From: Flavobacterium anhuiense | GTDB taxonomy: Bacteria; Bacteroidota; Bacteroidia; Flavobacteriales; Flavobacteriaceae | Direction of reading: 5' to 3' | NCBI RefSeq assembly: GCF_900101855.1 | Contig: NZ_FMVC01000007.1 | Span: forward strand, 204,345-268,344 | Length of the DNA: 64,000 nt | Shown here: in pieces, positions 1 through 9,241 of the stretch | Numbering within the stretch: the stretch's first letter is position 1 | Layout: the number at the start of each line of letters is the position of its first letter | Made by a program: the position numbers and the translations under genes | The notes under the pieces: model-generated | What the model was told of the DNA's origin: nothing | The model's database searches: none | The model's input: the letters and a program-made list of their open reading frames with translations, nothing else

Positions 1-234
1 TAAGGTTATGAATGTTTTAGAAACCGGAATTTCCAATTTCTCCACATATTTTCCGGGCCTTATAGTTATTATAACTCGTTTTTCTGAATTGTCTTTTACA
101 TTATTTATCGCTTCTTGAATCGTTTTGAAATCTCCTGAGCCATCTTGGGCAACGGTTAATGCTAACTTGTTATCGAGCGTTTGAGCTAATAGGGAAATTT
201 TTGTTATTAAAAATAAGGTTAGGATGTATTTCAT
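1..234 (-). CDS. Pectin methylesterase (CE8), N-terminal part only
   Basis: The reading frame starts at an ATG at 234 and runs off the left edge, giving 78 visible residues. Residues 1-18 form a Sec signal peptide ending in LLAQ. The mature start carries the pectinesterase opening motif (VAQDGSGDFKTIQEAI, about residues 28-43), followed by the first strands of the beta-helix (RPGKYVEKL). The family removes methyl esters from homogalacturonan and exposes acid groups for lyases and GH28 enzymes. The catalytic Asp/Gln/Arg region lies outside the window and cannot be checked. It is the last visible gene of the co-directional pectin run, 186 bases after the GH127 gene. The family call is firm from the motif; completeness is unknown. 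Confidence 0.85.
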   Translation of the reverse strand, partial: MKYILTLFLITKISLLAQTLDNKLALTVAQDGSGDFKTIQEAINNVKDNSEKRVIITIRPGKYVEKLEIPVSKTFITL

Positions 235-311
235 GTGTTTTTGTTTTTTCCAGTCTATTTTGTCATTTCGACGAAGGAGAAATAACAAACTTTATGGTTA
301 CTGCAAAAAAT

Positions 312-340
312 CTTTGTCAAAGTTTAAAACTTTGACAAAG
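312..340. repeat. Inverted repeat between PME and GH127 genes
   Basis: Arms CTTTGTCAAAGTT and AACTTTGACAAAG flank a 3-base centre. It lies in the spacer next to a fragment of the TGTCATTTCGACG repeat (261-285). It has no clear T tract, so a terminator role is uncertain. Confidence 0.5.
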
Positions 341-420
341 ATGATTGTATTTCAATAAATTAAAAATCCGTTTAAATCCGCGTTTTGTCACGGGCAATCC
401 GTTTCATCTGCGTACAAAAC

Positions 421-2436
421 TTAATGCGACATCCAAACCGTCATTTCTCCCTGTCCTTTGTTTCCCCACGCAAAATACGGTATCAATTTTACAGTTACCG
501 ATTTTCCGCCTTTTGTTGAAATAGGTTTATAAAGCGTTTTATTCCAAGAATTATCAGAGGCAATTTTCGAAGTCGCTTCAATGGTAACTAATTTTCTGTT
601 TTTCAATTCCGTAAAATCAGTTTTAAAATCAGAATTCAAATTTAAAATCACATCGTTTACGCTTGAATTTGCTGGCAATTGATTTGATTCTAAACAATAC
701 ACTAAAGGTCCTCTTTTTACTGCAACCTGATTTTTAACTTCTTCTACTAAAGGATTGGCTTCCATTAATTCCACTGGCATTGGAAGATTCAATTCAATAA
801 CATCTCCTTTTTTCCATTTTTGATTTAATTGCAGATAAGTTCCAGAGACGATTTTATCCGTAATTTTTGAATTATTTACCGAAACTTCCGCATTCTGACT
901 CCAACCTGGAATTCTTAAAAAGAAATTCTGTAAATGTTTCGGAGCTTTTACAATTTTCAAAGTTACTTTTCCGTCCCAAGGATAATTAGTCTGCTGTTCA
1001 ATTTCTAAAGTTTCTCCATTTAATGTCTTTGTATTCAAAGTATTGCTTCCATACAAATTCACATACAAACCATCTTTTGAAAGATTATAAGCGTAGTTTC
1101 CAACTTCGGCAACGGTTCTGGTTACGTTTGGCGCACAGCAGTTGGATAAAGCGATATACCCTTCACGAACATTTCCCCATCTTTGGTGAAACGGCAGATC
1201 GTTAGAAACATTCAACGGATTGTTGTATAAGAATTTATCTCCTTCTAAATTCATTCCCGAAAGTACACTGTTGTAAAGTGCCAATTCTACAATATCAGCA
1301 TATTTAGCATCTCCTGTAATTTGAAGCATTCTCCAGTTCCATAAAACGTTTCCAATATTCGCACAAGTTTCTGTGTGAGCCGTTGCATTTGGCAATTGAA
1401 AAGGTCTTCCGTAAGCCTGATGAATTTTCTGAACGACAGATGGATCATAAGAAGTTCCGTCTGGAGAAACACCATCATATAAAGAGCCGCAGCCTCCTGT
1501 GATGTACATTTTACGATAAGTTACATCATCCCAAATTGATTCTAGATTGTTTAATAATTTCTTTTCTCCTGTTTCTGCGTACAAATCAGCAACTCCTGCA
1601 TACAGATAATTCGCTCTCACCGCGTGACCCATTGCCGTAGTCTGCTGTCTAAACGGTACTCTATCCTGATTATCATCAGTTCCGTCGCTTGTAGTTCCGC
1701 GAATGTCAATCAGATTATTAGCTAATTCTAAATATTTCGGATCTTTTACCGTTCTGTACATTTCGACGATTCCCATATAATGGGATGGACAGATCGCATT
1801 TCGCGCTAATTCTGGCGAAGCTTTTTTATAAAAATCGTACAAGAAATCGGCAACACCTTTGGCAATATTCAAGAAATTTGTTTTTCCCGTAGCGCGATAA
1901 TGAATACAGGCTGCAGTCATTAGATGCCCCATATTGTATTTCTCAAAACCTAGTTGTTTTTTCACTTCTTCTGGCCCTAAAGTTCCCCAGCGTTCGTCAA
2001 TTAAAACTGGAGTATGGATATAACCGTCTTTGCGCTGTACTTTCGCGAAAAGCGCAATAGCCTTATCCATTTCGGCATCGAGTTTTTTATCTTTTGTAAC
2101 AGCATAAGTCGCTGCCATTCCTTCAAAAATCTTATAGAAATCACCATCATGAAACGAAGGTCCTTTGAAAGTTCCTTTGCTTAATCCTGCTGCAATCTCA
2201 AAGTTTTTATAGGCATGAGATGTTTCACTATGATACAAATCCCACATGTACGGCAAGGTATTTTTGGTTTCTACATCAAATTGTTCTTTCCAAAAACCGT
2301 TTGTCCATCTTACATCTTGTAAGCCTACGCTTTGTAATTTCGAATACGGACTTTGTGAGTTCGCAACCAAACCTTTGTCCTGAGCAAAAATTACGGTTGA
2401 AAGAAACAAACTTGAGATAATGATATTCTTTTTCAT
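421..2436 (-). CDS. GH127 family glycosidase (beta-L-arabinofuranosidase / aceric acid hydrolase type)
   Basis: About 671 residues from the chosen start at 2436, where a signal peptide (MKKNIIISSLFLSTVIFAQ) begins. A longer frame starting 33 bases upstream would put an intergenic repeat in front of the signal, so it was rejected. The (alpha/alpha)6 barrel of the Glyco_hydro_127 (DUF1680) family covers most of the protein. The zinc and nucleophile cysteines known from the family are visible: E-T-C near residues 356-358 and the C-C pair near 433-434. GH127 enzymes release beta-L-arabinofuranose, and a Bacteroides homologue acts on the aceric acid unit of rhamnogalacturonan II. Neighbours in the same direction are PL1 upstream and pectin methylesterase downstream. 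The exact sugar cannot be read from sequence. Confidence 0.88.
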   Translation of the reverse strand: MKKNIIISSLFLSTVIFAQDKGLVANSQSPYSKLQSVGLQDVRWTNGFWKEQFDVETKNTLPYMWDLYHSETSHAYKNFEIAAGLSKGTFKGPSFHDGDFYKIFEGMAATYAVTKDKKLDAEMDKAIALFAKVQRKDGYIHTPVLIDERWGTLGPEEVKKQLGFEKYNMGHLMTAACIHYRATGKTNFLNIAKGVADFLYDFYKKASPELARNAICPSHYMGIVEMYRTVKDPKYLELANNLIDIRGTTSDGTDDNQDRVPFRQQTTAMGHAVRANYLYAGVADLYAETGEKKLLNNLESIWDDVTYRKMYITGGCGSLYDGVSPDGTSYDPSVVQKIHQAYGRPFQLPNATAHTETCANIGNVLWNWRMLQITGDAKYADIVELALYNSVLSGMNLEGDKFLYNNPLNVSNDLPFHQRWGNVREGYIALSNCCAPNVTRTVAEVGNYAYNLSKDGLYVNLYGSNTLNTKTLNGETLEIEQQTNYPWDGKVTLKIVKAPKHLQNFFLRIPGWSQNAEVSVNNSKITDKIVSGTYLQLNQKWKKGDVIELNLPMPVELMEANPLVEEVKNQVAVKRGPLVYCLESNQLPANSSVNDVILNLNSDFKTDFTELKNRKLVTIEATSKIASDNSWNKTLYKPISTKGGKSVTVKLIPYFAWGNKGQGEMTVWMSH

Positions 2437-2454
2437 TTTGATATTAATTTTATC

Positions 2455-2666
2455 TGCTAGATCTGCCAAATCTGCGGGAGATTAATTTTTCCCGCAGATT
2501 TAGCAGATTGTGCTGATTTATTTTTCTTTTTTAATCTATTATAATCTTCTATTCTGCAGTCTATTTTTTCACGCAGATTCAACAGATTTTAGCAGATTAT
2601 TTTTTGATTTTTCTTTATAAATAAAATCTGCGCAGATCTGCCTAAATCAGCTAAATCTGCGTGAAA
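2455..2666. repeat. Intergenic repeat cluster, AATCTGC family
   Basis: The spacer between PL1 and GH127 is made of diverged, inverted copies of a unit built on AAATCTGCG / CGCAGATTTAGCAGATT. One hairpin lies at about 2468-2510, with arms pairing across TCTGCGGGA and TCCCGCAGA. A second group fills 2566-2666. Related copies occur near 7535, 12660, 12870, 27262 and 37705. Confidence 0.6.
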
Positions 2667-2671
2667 TCTCT

Positions 2672-5131
2672 TTACTTAACAAAGAAATTAATGGTTCTGC
2701 TCATAGAATCTCCGTCTGCATCTTTTACCGTTACTACGAAAGAAGCGAAACCTTTATCTGAAGCTGTAAACTGAATTTCTTTTCCTTTTAAACTTACTTT
2801 TCCGTTTTTAACATCAGAAAAAGTGTAAACAGGTTTATTTTCAAAACCTTTGAAATAATCTCCTGCATTTAAAACCTTTTTATCTTTTAAATTGATAAAA
2901 TAATGAGGCTGAGCCAGCCAGTCTAAATAATTATCTAATTGAGTAAATCCGTCTTTGTCATTATCTTGATTGGCATCTGAGAAATCTCCAGCTTTCGAAT
3001 TTTCGTTTAACCCAAAAGCTTTTTCCCACCAATTTGGCAAACCGTCATGATCGGTATCCCAGTCTGCTGGACGAGTTTCTGACGCAAAATTTGGCCATCG
3101 ACCTGCATCTTGTTCGTTATCGATCATTCCTCCTAAACCGCTTTTACTGCCCTTGTAAGTGAAAGTTCCTTTTAAAGTTTCATCAATGATTCTATTATCG
3201 TGTTTGTCAAAAAATGGCTGATTCGCCCCAACATCTGAAAGCACATTTTTATAAGCTCCTTTAGCAGATTGTGTATTTACATGAGAAGGGAAAAATGGCT
3301 TGTCTACGAAAGTCTCATATTCCACTTTTTCTTTATTGGTTACAGTAGATTTTCTCCCTTTCTCCTGAGATTTTTCGTCAAAATAACCTGGCATCACATT
3401 TCCATCAAAATAATAACGCTGCATACCTTTCCCTACGCCTTCGTGCTGTGCATTTAACGCCACAAAAATTCCTGTCGAAGCACCTGGCTTATAATAATTA
3501 TTGACAAAATTCACCTCGTTTGCACCGCCGTCAGTTGTTCTTTTTCCCCAGTTGTAAACTACGTTATTAGTGATATCTAATCTTCCTGTATAAAATCCAT
3601 CACCGCTTAAACCACCGCCAATACTCCAGTTTCGTCCGTAATTATGAGCCAGTAAATTGTGATGAAAACTACCAATATCACCGCCAATTGTAGCAGCATA
3701 ACCATGCATTTTTCCTGCTTCATATTTATCATGGCCAGCCACGTTTAAAGCTTCCGAAATTAAAGTTCTTTGCAATGTAATATGATGCGCGCCACGCGAA
3801 CTAAACGATTCATCGATCGTCCAGCTGATTGAGCAATGATCAATAATACTATAATCGGCACCCGTTAATCCCATTCCGTCAAAAGTCGTTCCGCCACCAA
3901 TTCTTACCTTTAAAAATCGGATTACACCATCATTTCCTGTTAATCCGATTGGCGCCCTGCTAATTGTAATTCCTTCTCCAGGAGCGGTTTGTCCTGCAAT
4001 GGTAATATAAGGCTGATTTACAACCAATCTTGAAGCCAGTTTTATATTCCCCGAAACATTAAAAACAATCGTTCTAGGTCCAATTTCCTGATTGATGGCA
4101 TCGCGTAAACTTCCCGGTCCATCATCATTTAAATTGGTTACTTCTACTACTTTTCCGCCTCGTCCTCCAACGGCATAACGCCCATAACCTTCAGCTCCCA
4201 GAAAAGCCAATTGGGCTGGTTTAAACGACCAGACATTTCCTAAAGTAACCTCTCCATTGTTATCTACTTCATCCACTCTCCAGTAATACGTTGTGCCGCT
4301 GTATAAATCAGAAACCGTAAAAGACTTTTCAGTCAGTTTTCCCTTAAATTCTTTTGAAGCTTCTGTTGCATTTTCTACCGCATTCTTATCGGTTCCAAAA
4401 TAAACTTTATGAGCCACTACATTTTTTGGAGCATCCCATTTTAAAAGTAAACTTTTGGTTACTTCAACATGTTCATCTCTATTTTTTGGTTCTGGAGTAC
4501 GCGCCTGATTCATTAAGTTTGGCGTATCCAATTCAAAACCATTGATTACGATCTGTTTTACGATATCAGGGTTTGAGGTCGGGTCAATTTCAAAACGGAC
4601 GATTACATCTTTACCTTTTTCAGTATTAAAAGTGATATACGCCATCGAAGCATCAACTTTAGCATTAGCCCTTTGACTTGCATTTACCGTTTCCTCTAGT
4701 TTTCCGTTTACGAAGATTTTTATCGGAGAAAATGTTTTTCCCGTAATGACATCAAAAGCGTTATGAAACGTCAAAAGTGTATGTTTTCCAGCTTTCAATC
4801 CGCTGATTTTTAATTCTAAATTTTCGGCTGTAACCAAACCGTCGCTTCCTAGTTTATTGTAAAATGGAGCGTTCATTCCGACTTTGTACCATTTTGAAGT
4901 GAAGTTTCCTTTTAGTTTAAATGACACATTGTTAAATGATTTTTCGGCTTCTTTTCCTTCGTTAATCACCCAAGAATCATAACTCGGATCATGTACTTCT
5001 TCTAATCTTCTTTGAAAAAAGTCAAAATCGACTTTTATAATTTGTTTATCAGTATTTTGAACTGATTGTGCTTGTCCGTTTGTGGTTAAAAGTATGGACA
5101 AAAGAGCACCACTTATTAATTTCTTAATCAT
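2672..5131 (-). CDS. Secreted multidomain pectate lyase, PL1 family
   Basis: 819 residues with a signal peptide (1-22, ending QAQS). Residues about 30-200 form a beta-sandwich/carbohydrate-binding-like region. A fibronectin type III domain follows (about 215-305; SGTTYYWRVDE). The lyase beta-helix runs from about 310 to 640 and opens with AEGYGRYAVGGRGG and SLRDAI. A calcium-binding Asp-rich stretch (DTDHDGLPNWWEKAFG, about 700) and a C-terminal Ig-like domain close the protein. PL1 lyases cleave alpha-1,4-galacturonan by beta-elimination. The N-terminal modules make it much longer than a simple PL1. It starts 15 bases after the DUF5703 gene, so the two are very probably co-transcribed. Attack on the pectin backbone fits the neighbouring methylesterase. 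Confidence 0.87.
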   Translation of the reverse strand: MIKKLISGALLSILLTTNGQAQSVQNTDKQIIKVDFDFFQRRLEEVHDPSYDSWVINEGKEAEKSFNNVSFKLKGNFTSKWYKVGMNAPFYNKLGSDGLVTAENLELKISGLKAGKHTLLTFHNAFDVITGKTFSPIKIFVNGKLEETVNASQRANAKVDASMAYITFNTEKGKDVIVRFEIDPTSNPDIVKQIVINGFELDTPNLMNQARTPEPKNRDEHVEVTKSLLLKWDAPKNVVAHKVYFGTDKNAVENATEASKEFKGKLTEKSFTVSDLYSGTTYYWRVDEVDNNGEVTLGNVWSFKPAQLAFLGAEGYGRYAVGGRGGKVVEVTNLNDDGPGSLRDAINQEIGPRTIVFNVSGNIKLASRLVVNQPYITIAGQTAPGEGITISRAPIGLTGNDGVIRFLKVRIGGGTTFDGMGLTGADYSIIDHCSISWTIDESFSSRGAHHITLQRTLISEALNVAGHDKYEAGKMHGYAATIGGDIGSFHHNLLAHNYGRNWSIGGGLSGDGFYTGRLDITNNVVYNWGKRTTDGGANEVNFVNNYYKPGASTGIFVALNAQHEGVGKGMQRYYFDGNVMPGYFDEKSQEKGRKSTVTNKEKVEYETFVDKPFFPSHVNTQSAKGAYKNVLSDVGANQPFFDKHDNRIIDETLKGTFTYKGSKSGLGGMIDNEQDAGRWPNFASETRPADWDTDHDGLPNWWEKAFGLNENSKAGDFSDANQDNDKDGFTQLDNYLDWLAQPHYFINLKDKKVLNAGDYFKGFENKPVYTFSDVKNGKVSLKGKEIQFTASDKGFASFVVTVKDADGDSMSRTINFFVK

Positions 5132-5146
5132 TTTTGTTAGTAATAG

Positions 5147-7474
5147 TTAGTTTAATTTCGTTTTCTCTGCTTCAGATTTTCCAAGCAGATTTATAATGTC
5201 TTTTTTTCTTTCTTCTGGAATAACTTTTAAAACCTTCAATTCTCCATTTAGGAGTTCGGCTTCAATCGTAGTAGTTTGTTTGGCATGTAATTTAAAATGA
5301 ACGTTCCACTCTTTTGGCCATGCCGGAAAAAGGTAAATTTTCCCGTCTGCTTCCTGCAAAAGCATTTCCTGCATACCAATCATTCCCGAACCTCCCCAGT
5401 TATGATCAGGAACCCAGTCAAAGCCCGGACCCCAAAATGCTGGAAAACGTCTTTCTGAGTTTGCCATTTTCATGGTATTGTATTTTGCCGCTTCCTCTGT
5501 TAATCCCAAACGAGCTGAGAAAATATTATCTTGTTTCCAACCAATGTGACTTCTAAATTTTAAAGCATCAGCATCGTATTTCCAAGTATTCAAAGCTGTT
5601 TCCAAATCTGGTTTTCCGATGCCGTAAATTCCCCACGGATAAACGGGATATAATTGCGGAACTTCAGAGTTATTGACTCTTTCCCAAGATTTTGCAGGAA
5701 CTAAAACTTTATGGTTTTCAATTTGCCCAAAATTCAAAGGCGGAATTCTAGTTTGAAATGCTTTTAAATATTCTGAGGCTTCTTTTGACAATTGATTTCC
5801 AGAAAGGTTTAAAAGGCTTTCTGTAATAACCTGCAAAGCCGAAATGGTACTATTAGCATTATTCGCCATTTTATACGTTTCTGCTCCTGAACCTGGAAAA
5901 AGAATTAATTTTCCGTTTCCATCCAAGGCTTTTCTTCCTCTTTGTTTTGCTAAATATTGATAATGTTCATCAAAAAAACGAAGACAACTGGTTATAAATG
6001 AATTGTATTTCTGAATATCTTCTCCAGCATATTCTTTCTGCTGTAACATCATTTGGCAGAATTCTAAAACCGTATCCCATTCATATTCGAGCCACGCATT
6101 ATATTCCATTCCGGGATCGTAATCTACAGGACGTTTCCATTCGTATTCGGCAGGATTTGGAAGACCGAAATTTTCCAATTGTTCTGTGAATGATGCCCCG
6201 TTGTGTTTCCAATACACTTTAGATCGAAATTCAGCATTTTTTTGAAGGCTCAGGTAATAGTCCAATTGTGATTTCATCATATCAAAATCACCGCTTTTTA
6301 CCATGGGGAAATAAACCAAACGCTGGTTTTGAGCCGTCATGGTTCCTCCTCCCCAATTTCTGAAATCGGGTGTAAAATTCAGATCTTTATTGGTAAAAAC
6401 AGGGTCAACTGTAAAAAGTCCACCGTTAAATTTTGTTGGATATTTTCCATACGCATTGCACCCAAGCATATATCGGAACAACTGATAATTCTGTCCGATT
6501 TGATGTACCGAATCTTTAACAAACGATTGATTTTTTTGAGTAAAAATAAAACTGCGATTCCAGAAATCATTCCACCATTTTATCGTGTTTTTTTCGGCTT
6601 GTTTCGAGGTGTTTTTGTTAGCAGAAATCAAACTTTTCAACCCATTATTCCAAGTAGAAAAATCAGATTGATTTGTGTTTAAATATATTTCTAACGAATG
6701 CTTTTTTGCAGGTTTTATACTTGATAAATTAAAACCTTTGAAATCGGTAGATTGATATTTTCCGAAATACGTTCCGTCTGGCTTCAGATTATTCCCTGTC
6801 ATAAATCCGCCGAAAGTCAGATTCGCAATCGGGTTCAGCATTTGGTCTTTAACCGATTCCATTTTTTGTTGTTTTACTACTACATCAAAAACCGTATTTT
6901 CCCTGTTTCTGTGGTAAAATTTGATTCCGTTATTTTCAAATAAAATAGAATCTTTGTACGTAATAAGTTCTCCTTGAGGTGCCCATTTATAAGAATTGGC
7001 ATTGTTTTCTTTTCCTTTTGGATAACGATTTTGATAACGCCAGCTTTCATAAGAAGCCGTCATTTTCAAGGGATTTTTACTTTCTAAATCAACATGAATA
7101 ATCGGTTTAAAAACATCTACCCAAAGTTTGATTTTAGTATTATTTTGTCCAACTAAAACATATCCATCTTTCAGTTTCAATTCCTGACGAAAACCATCTT
7201 TTCCTTCAAACGGATTCGGACTTAACGTCACTTTTACTCTTCCTAATTTCAATAAAGTATTATGTTCGTCGAAAGTTCCGCTTCTTGAAAAATAGAAATA
7301 CAAATCGCCTTTTTCCACCCAAACATTCATACCAATATCCCCACCTCCCAAAGGCATCGATTCTGATGAATTGTTGCTTTGCGTTGTCCAGATTTGATTG
7401 TAATTATCAAGCGTAGGAATTTGAGCTTTGAGGCAAAGCGTGGTGAAGAAAAGTATGTATTTTATATATTTCAT
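5147..7474 (-). CDS. DUF5703 / GH95-like (alpha/alpha)6 glycosidase
   Basis: About 775 residues from the start at 7474, which gives the signal peptide MKYIKYILFFTTLCLKAQ. A frame beginning 27 bases upstream adds a polar leader and was not chosen. The N-terminal beta-sandwich holds SESMPLGGGDIGMNVWV (about 38-54), the hallmark of DUF5703_N and similar to the opening of GH95 fucosidase/galactosidase enzymes. The helical barrel follows, with NWGGGTMTAQNQ near 385 and PGFDWVPDHNWGGSG near 700. Homologues occur in loci for complex pectins. Likely substrates are alpha-L-fucosyl, 2-O-methyl-fucosyl or L-galactosyl side chains, but this is inference. It sits between the esterase and the PL1 lyase. 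Confidence 0.7.
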   Translation of the reverse strand: MKYIKYILFFTTLCLKAQIPTLDNYNQIWTTQSNNSSESMPLGGGDIGMNVWVEKGDLYFYFSRSGTFDEHNTLLKLGRVKVTLSPNPFEGKDGFRQELKLKDGYVLVGQNNTKIKLWVDVFKPIIHVDLESKNPLKMTASYESWRYQNRYPKGKENNANSYKWAPQGELITYKDSILFENNGIKFYHRNRENTVFDVVVKQQKMESVKDQMLNPIANLTFGGFMTGNNLKPDGTYFGKYQSTDFKGFNLSSIKPAKKHSLEIYLNTNQSDFSTWNNGLKSLISANKNTSKQAEKNTIKWWNDFWNRSFIFTQKNQSFVKDSVHQIGQNYQLFRYMLGCNAYGKYPTKFNGGLFTVDPVFTNKDLNFTPDFRNWGGGTMTAQNQRLVYFPMVKSGDFDMMKSQLDYYLSLQKNAEFRSKVYWKHNGASFTEQLENFGLPNPAEYEWKRPVDYDPGMEYNAWLEYEWDTVLEFCQMMLQQKEYAGEDIQKYNSFITSCLRFFDEHYQYLAKQRGRKALDGNGKLILFPGSGAETYKMANNANSTISALQVITESLLNLSGNQLSKEASEYLKAFQTRIPPLNFGQIENHKVLVPAKSWERVNNSEVPQLYPVYPWGIYGIGKPDLETALNTWKYDADALKFRSHIGWKQDNIFSARLGLTEEAAKYNTMKMANSERRFPAFWGPGFDWVPDHNWGGSGMIGMQEMLLQEADGKIYLFPAWPKEWNVHFKLHAKQTTTIEAELLNGELKVLKVIPEERKKDIINLLGKSEAEKTKLN

Positions 7475-7534
7475 TTTTTCGTTTTCCTGCAGGGTTTTCA
7501 AAACCTTGTAGCTATTTATTTTTTATTTTTCTCT

Positions 7535-7735
7535 CGCAGATTTTGCAGATTGAGCAGATTTATTTTTATCTCCAAAATCTGCCAAATCTGTGAGAGTTAT
7601 AAATTAAGTTGCCTTAAAAATCATCATGCTTGGTCCAAATCTTTGCGGAGCTACTTGCGAAGATTTCTCCTTCGTCGAAATGACAAATTAGACGCCAAAA
7701 CTCAAAACTCATAACTCATAACTCAAAACTCATAA
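7535..7735. repeat. Mixed repeat spacer: AATCTGC unit, TGTCATTTCGACG unit and heptad tract
   Basis: Three repeat types sit side by side. An inverted CGCAGATTTTGCAGATT / AATCTGCCAAATCTG pair fills 7535-7592. A half copy of the TGTCATTTCGACGAAGGAG family is at 7641-7686. Five heptads of TWTGAGT (read on the minus strand) run from the stop codon of the esterase gene (7736) down to about 7700. Confidence 0.6.
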
Positions 7736-9160
7736 TTACCATTCGTCTGTTCTAAACGAAGAAACCGGCAAACCTCCAGCACTAAACAATTCCGCTTTAG
7801 CGAAGTCTTTCCATAAATAACGAATTGCAACTGGATTTTTTACTTTATCTGAAGTCAGAACCACTGATTTTCTTCTAACCGCAGTTTTAGCCGGATAAAA
7901 AACTTTGTCTTCTCCTGCAATTTCGAAACCTAAAACTTCTTTATCATACGATGTTATTCCGTTGGCAACATCATCAAAAGAAACGGTTACAGCACCATCC
8001 TTAATTTCCATTGATTTGTATTTCGGACTTTCGAATTCAAAACCTTCAATTCCGTATGTTCTTGCCAGAGCCTGAAAAGCCAAACGGTTTCCTCCTTTTT
8101 CTTTATCCATTGGATGAATGTTGTTTTCTTCTCCAACGTCCATTAAAACCGCCATTGCCGAATTCGGAATTTCCTTCGAAGCTTTAAACTGCGCTTCTCT
8201 CAAATAAGCCGAATTGTATTTTCCCTGATAATCTTTTGGATGAAATGAAGCATAATTGAATGGCGCAATCTGAGCGAAATAAAACGGAAAATCTCCCTGT
8301 TTCCATAAGGCTCTCCAACTGCCCACCATTTTCTTCATTAAAGCGGTGTATTCAGAAGCTCTTTCGTAATTTGATTCTCCCTGATACCAAATACAGCCTT
8401 TGATTCCGTAACCGATTACAGGTGAAAGCATTCCGTTAAACAAAGTCGTAGGAACACGATTTGGATCTTTTGTTAATTCTTCTTTTGTAGTCGGAATTTT
8501 AGCACTTGCAAAATCTTTCAGCATTTCTTTGTTCATCCATGCTTCCATGCTTGAACCTCCGTACGAGACGTGAATCAATCCGACAGGAACATTTAAAACT
8601 TCCTGTAAAAGCGATCCGAAATACCAAGCCGTTGCACTAAAATTGGATGTTGATTTTGGAGAAGCTTCTTCCCATTTTCCTTCGAAATCATCTTTAGGTT
8701 CTAAAACCGTCGCACGCGGAATTGTAATTAAACGAATATTTTTATTGTTTGACCTTACAATAATTTCATTGCCGTTTTTAACAGGCTGTCCCTGAAATCC
8801 TTTTAATGGCATTTCCATATTCGACTGTCCTGAACAAAGCCAAACTTCTCCCAACAAAACATTTTTGATGGTTACTTTTTCACTTCCTTCTGAAACTTCA
8901 ATAGTGTAAGGTCCGCCAAAAGAGGAAGTTTGTAATTCTGTTTTCCATTTTCCAGAAGCATCTGCTTTTGTTTTGTAGGTTTTAGAATCCCATGAAGTTT
9001 TGATTACGACAGTAGCGTTCTTTTCTGCCCAGCCCCAAATTGGTGCGTTGGATTTTTGCTGTAACATCATATTGTCGGTGAATAAGGCCGGCAGTTTGAT
9101 TTTGGCATTGATTTGAAAACTTACTAAAACCGTTAATAATGCAATAATTGATTTTTTCAT
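7736..9160 (-). CDS. SGNH-type carbohydrate acetylesterase (sialate O-acetylesterase family)
   Basis: 474 residues with a signal peptide (1-19). An N-terminal beta-sandwich (about 20-100) precedes the SGNH hydrolase. Family blocks are visible: GQSNM with nucleophile Ser113, the oxyanion block YGGSS at 200-204, the GESN block at 261-264, and D341...H349 in DVGEENNIHP. Members remove O-acetyl groups from plant glycans such as pectin and xyloglucan, or from sialic acid. Among rhamnosidases and PL1, pectin acetyl esters are the likely target. The gene starts 81 bases downstream of GH106 in the same direction. Family is firm; the acetylated sugar is inferred. Confidence 0.85.
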   Translation of the reverse strand: MKKSIIALLTVLVSFQINAKIKLPALFTDNMMLQQKSNAPIWGWAEKNATVVIKTSWDSKTYKTKADASGKWKTELQTSSFGGPYTIEVSEGSEKVTIKNVLLGEVWLCSGQSNMEMPLKGFQGQPVKNGNEIIVRSNNKNIRLITIPRATVLEPKDDFEGKWEEASPKSTSNFSATAWYFGSLLQEVLNVPVGLIHVSYGGSSMEAWMNKEMLKDFASAKIPTTKEELTKDPNRVPTTLFNGMLSPVIGYGIKGCIWYQGESNYERASEYTALMKKMVGSWRALWKQGDFPFYFAQIAPFNYASFHPKDYQGKYNSAYLREAQFKASKEIPNSAMAVLMDVGEENNIHPMDKEKGGNRLAFQALARTYGIEGFEFESPKYKSMEIKDGAVTVSFDDVANGITSYDKEVLGFEIAGEDKVFYPAKTAVRRKSVVLTSDKVKNPVAIRYLWKDFAKAELFSAGGLPVSSFRTDEW

Positions 9161-9241
9161 ATTCTATTTTTTTTCGCCACGAATTCACGAATTTTTTATA
9201 AAATGAGATTAATAAAAAATTCGTGAATTCGTAGCTAATAT

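Noticed and set aside
312..340. Inverted repeat near the left edge as a terminator
   Set aside because: No T tract on either side and the surrounding genes are co-directional, so it is listed only as a repeat.
6329..6682. 117-codon open frame on the plus strand opposite the DUF5703 gene
   Set aside because: Composition typical of the complement of a low-GC gene, no recognisable motif, no start signal.
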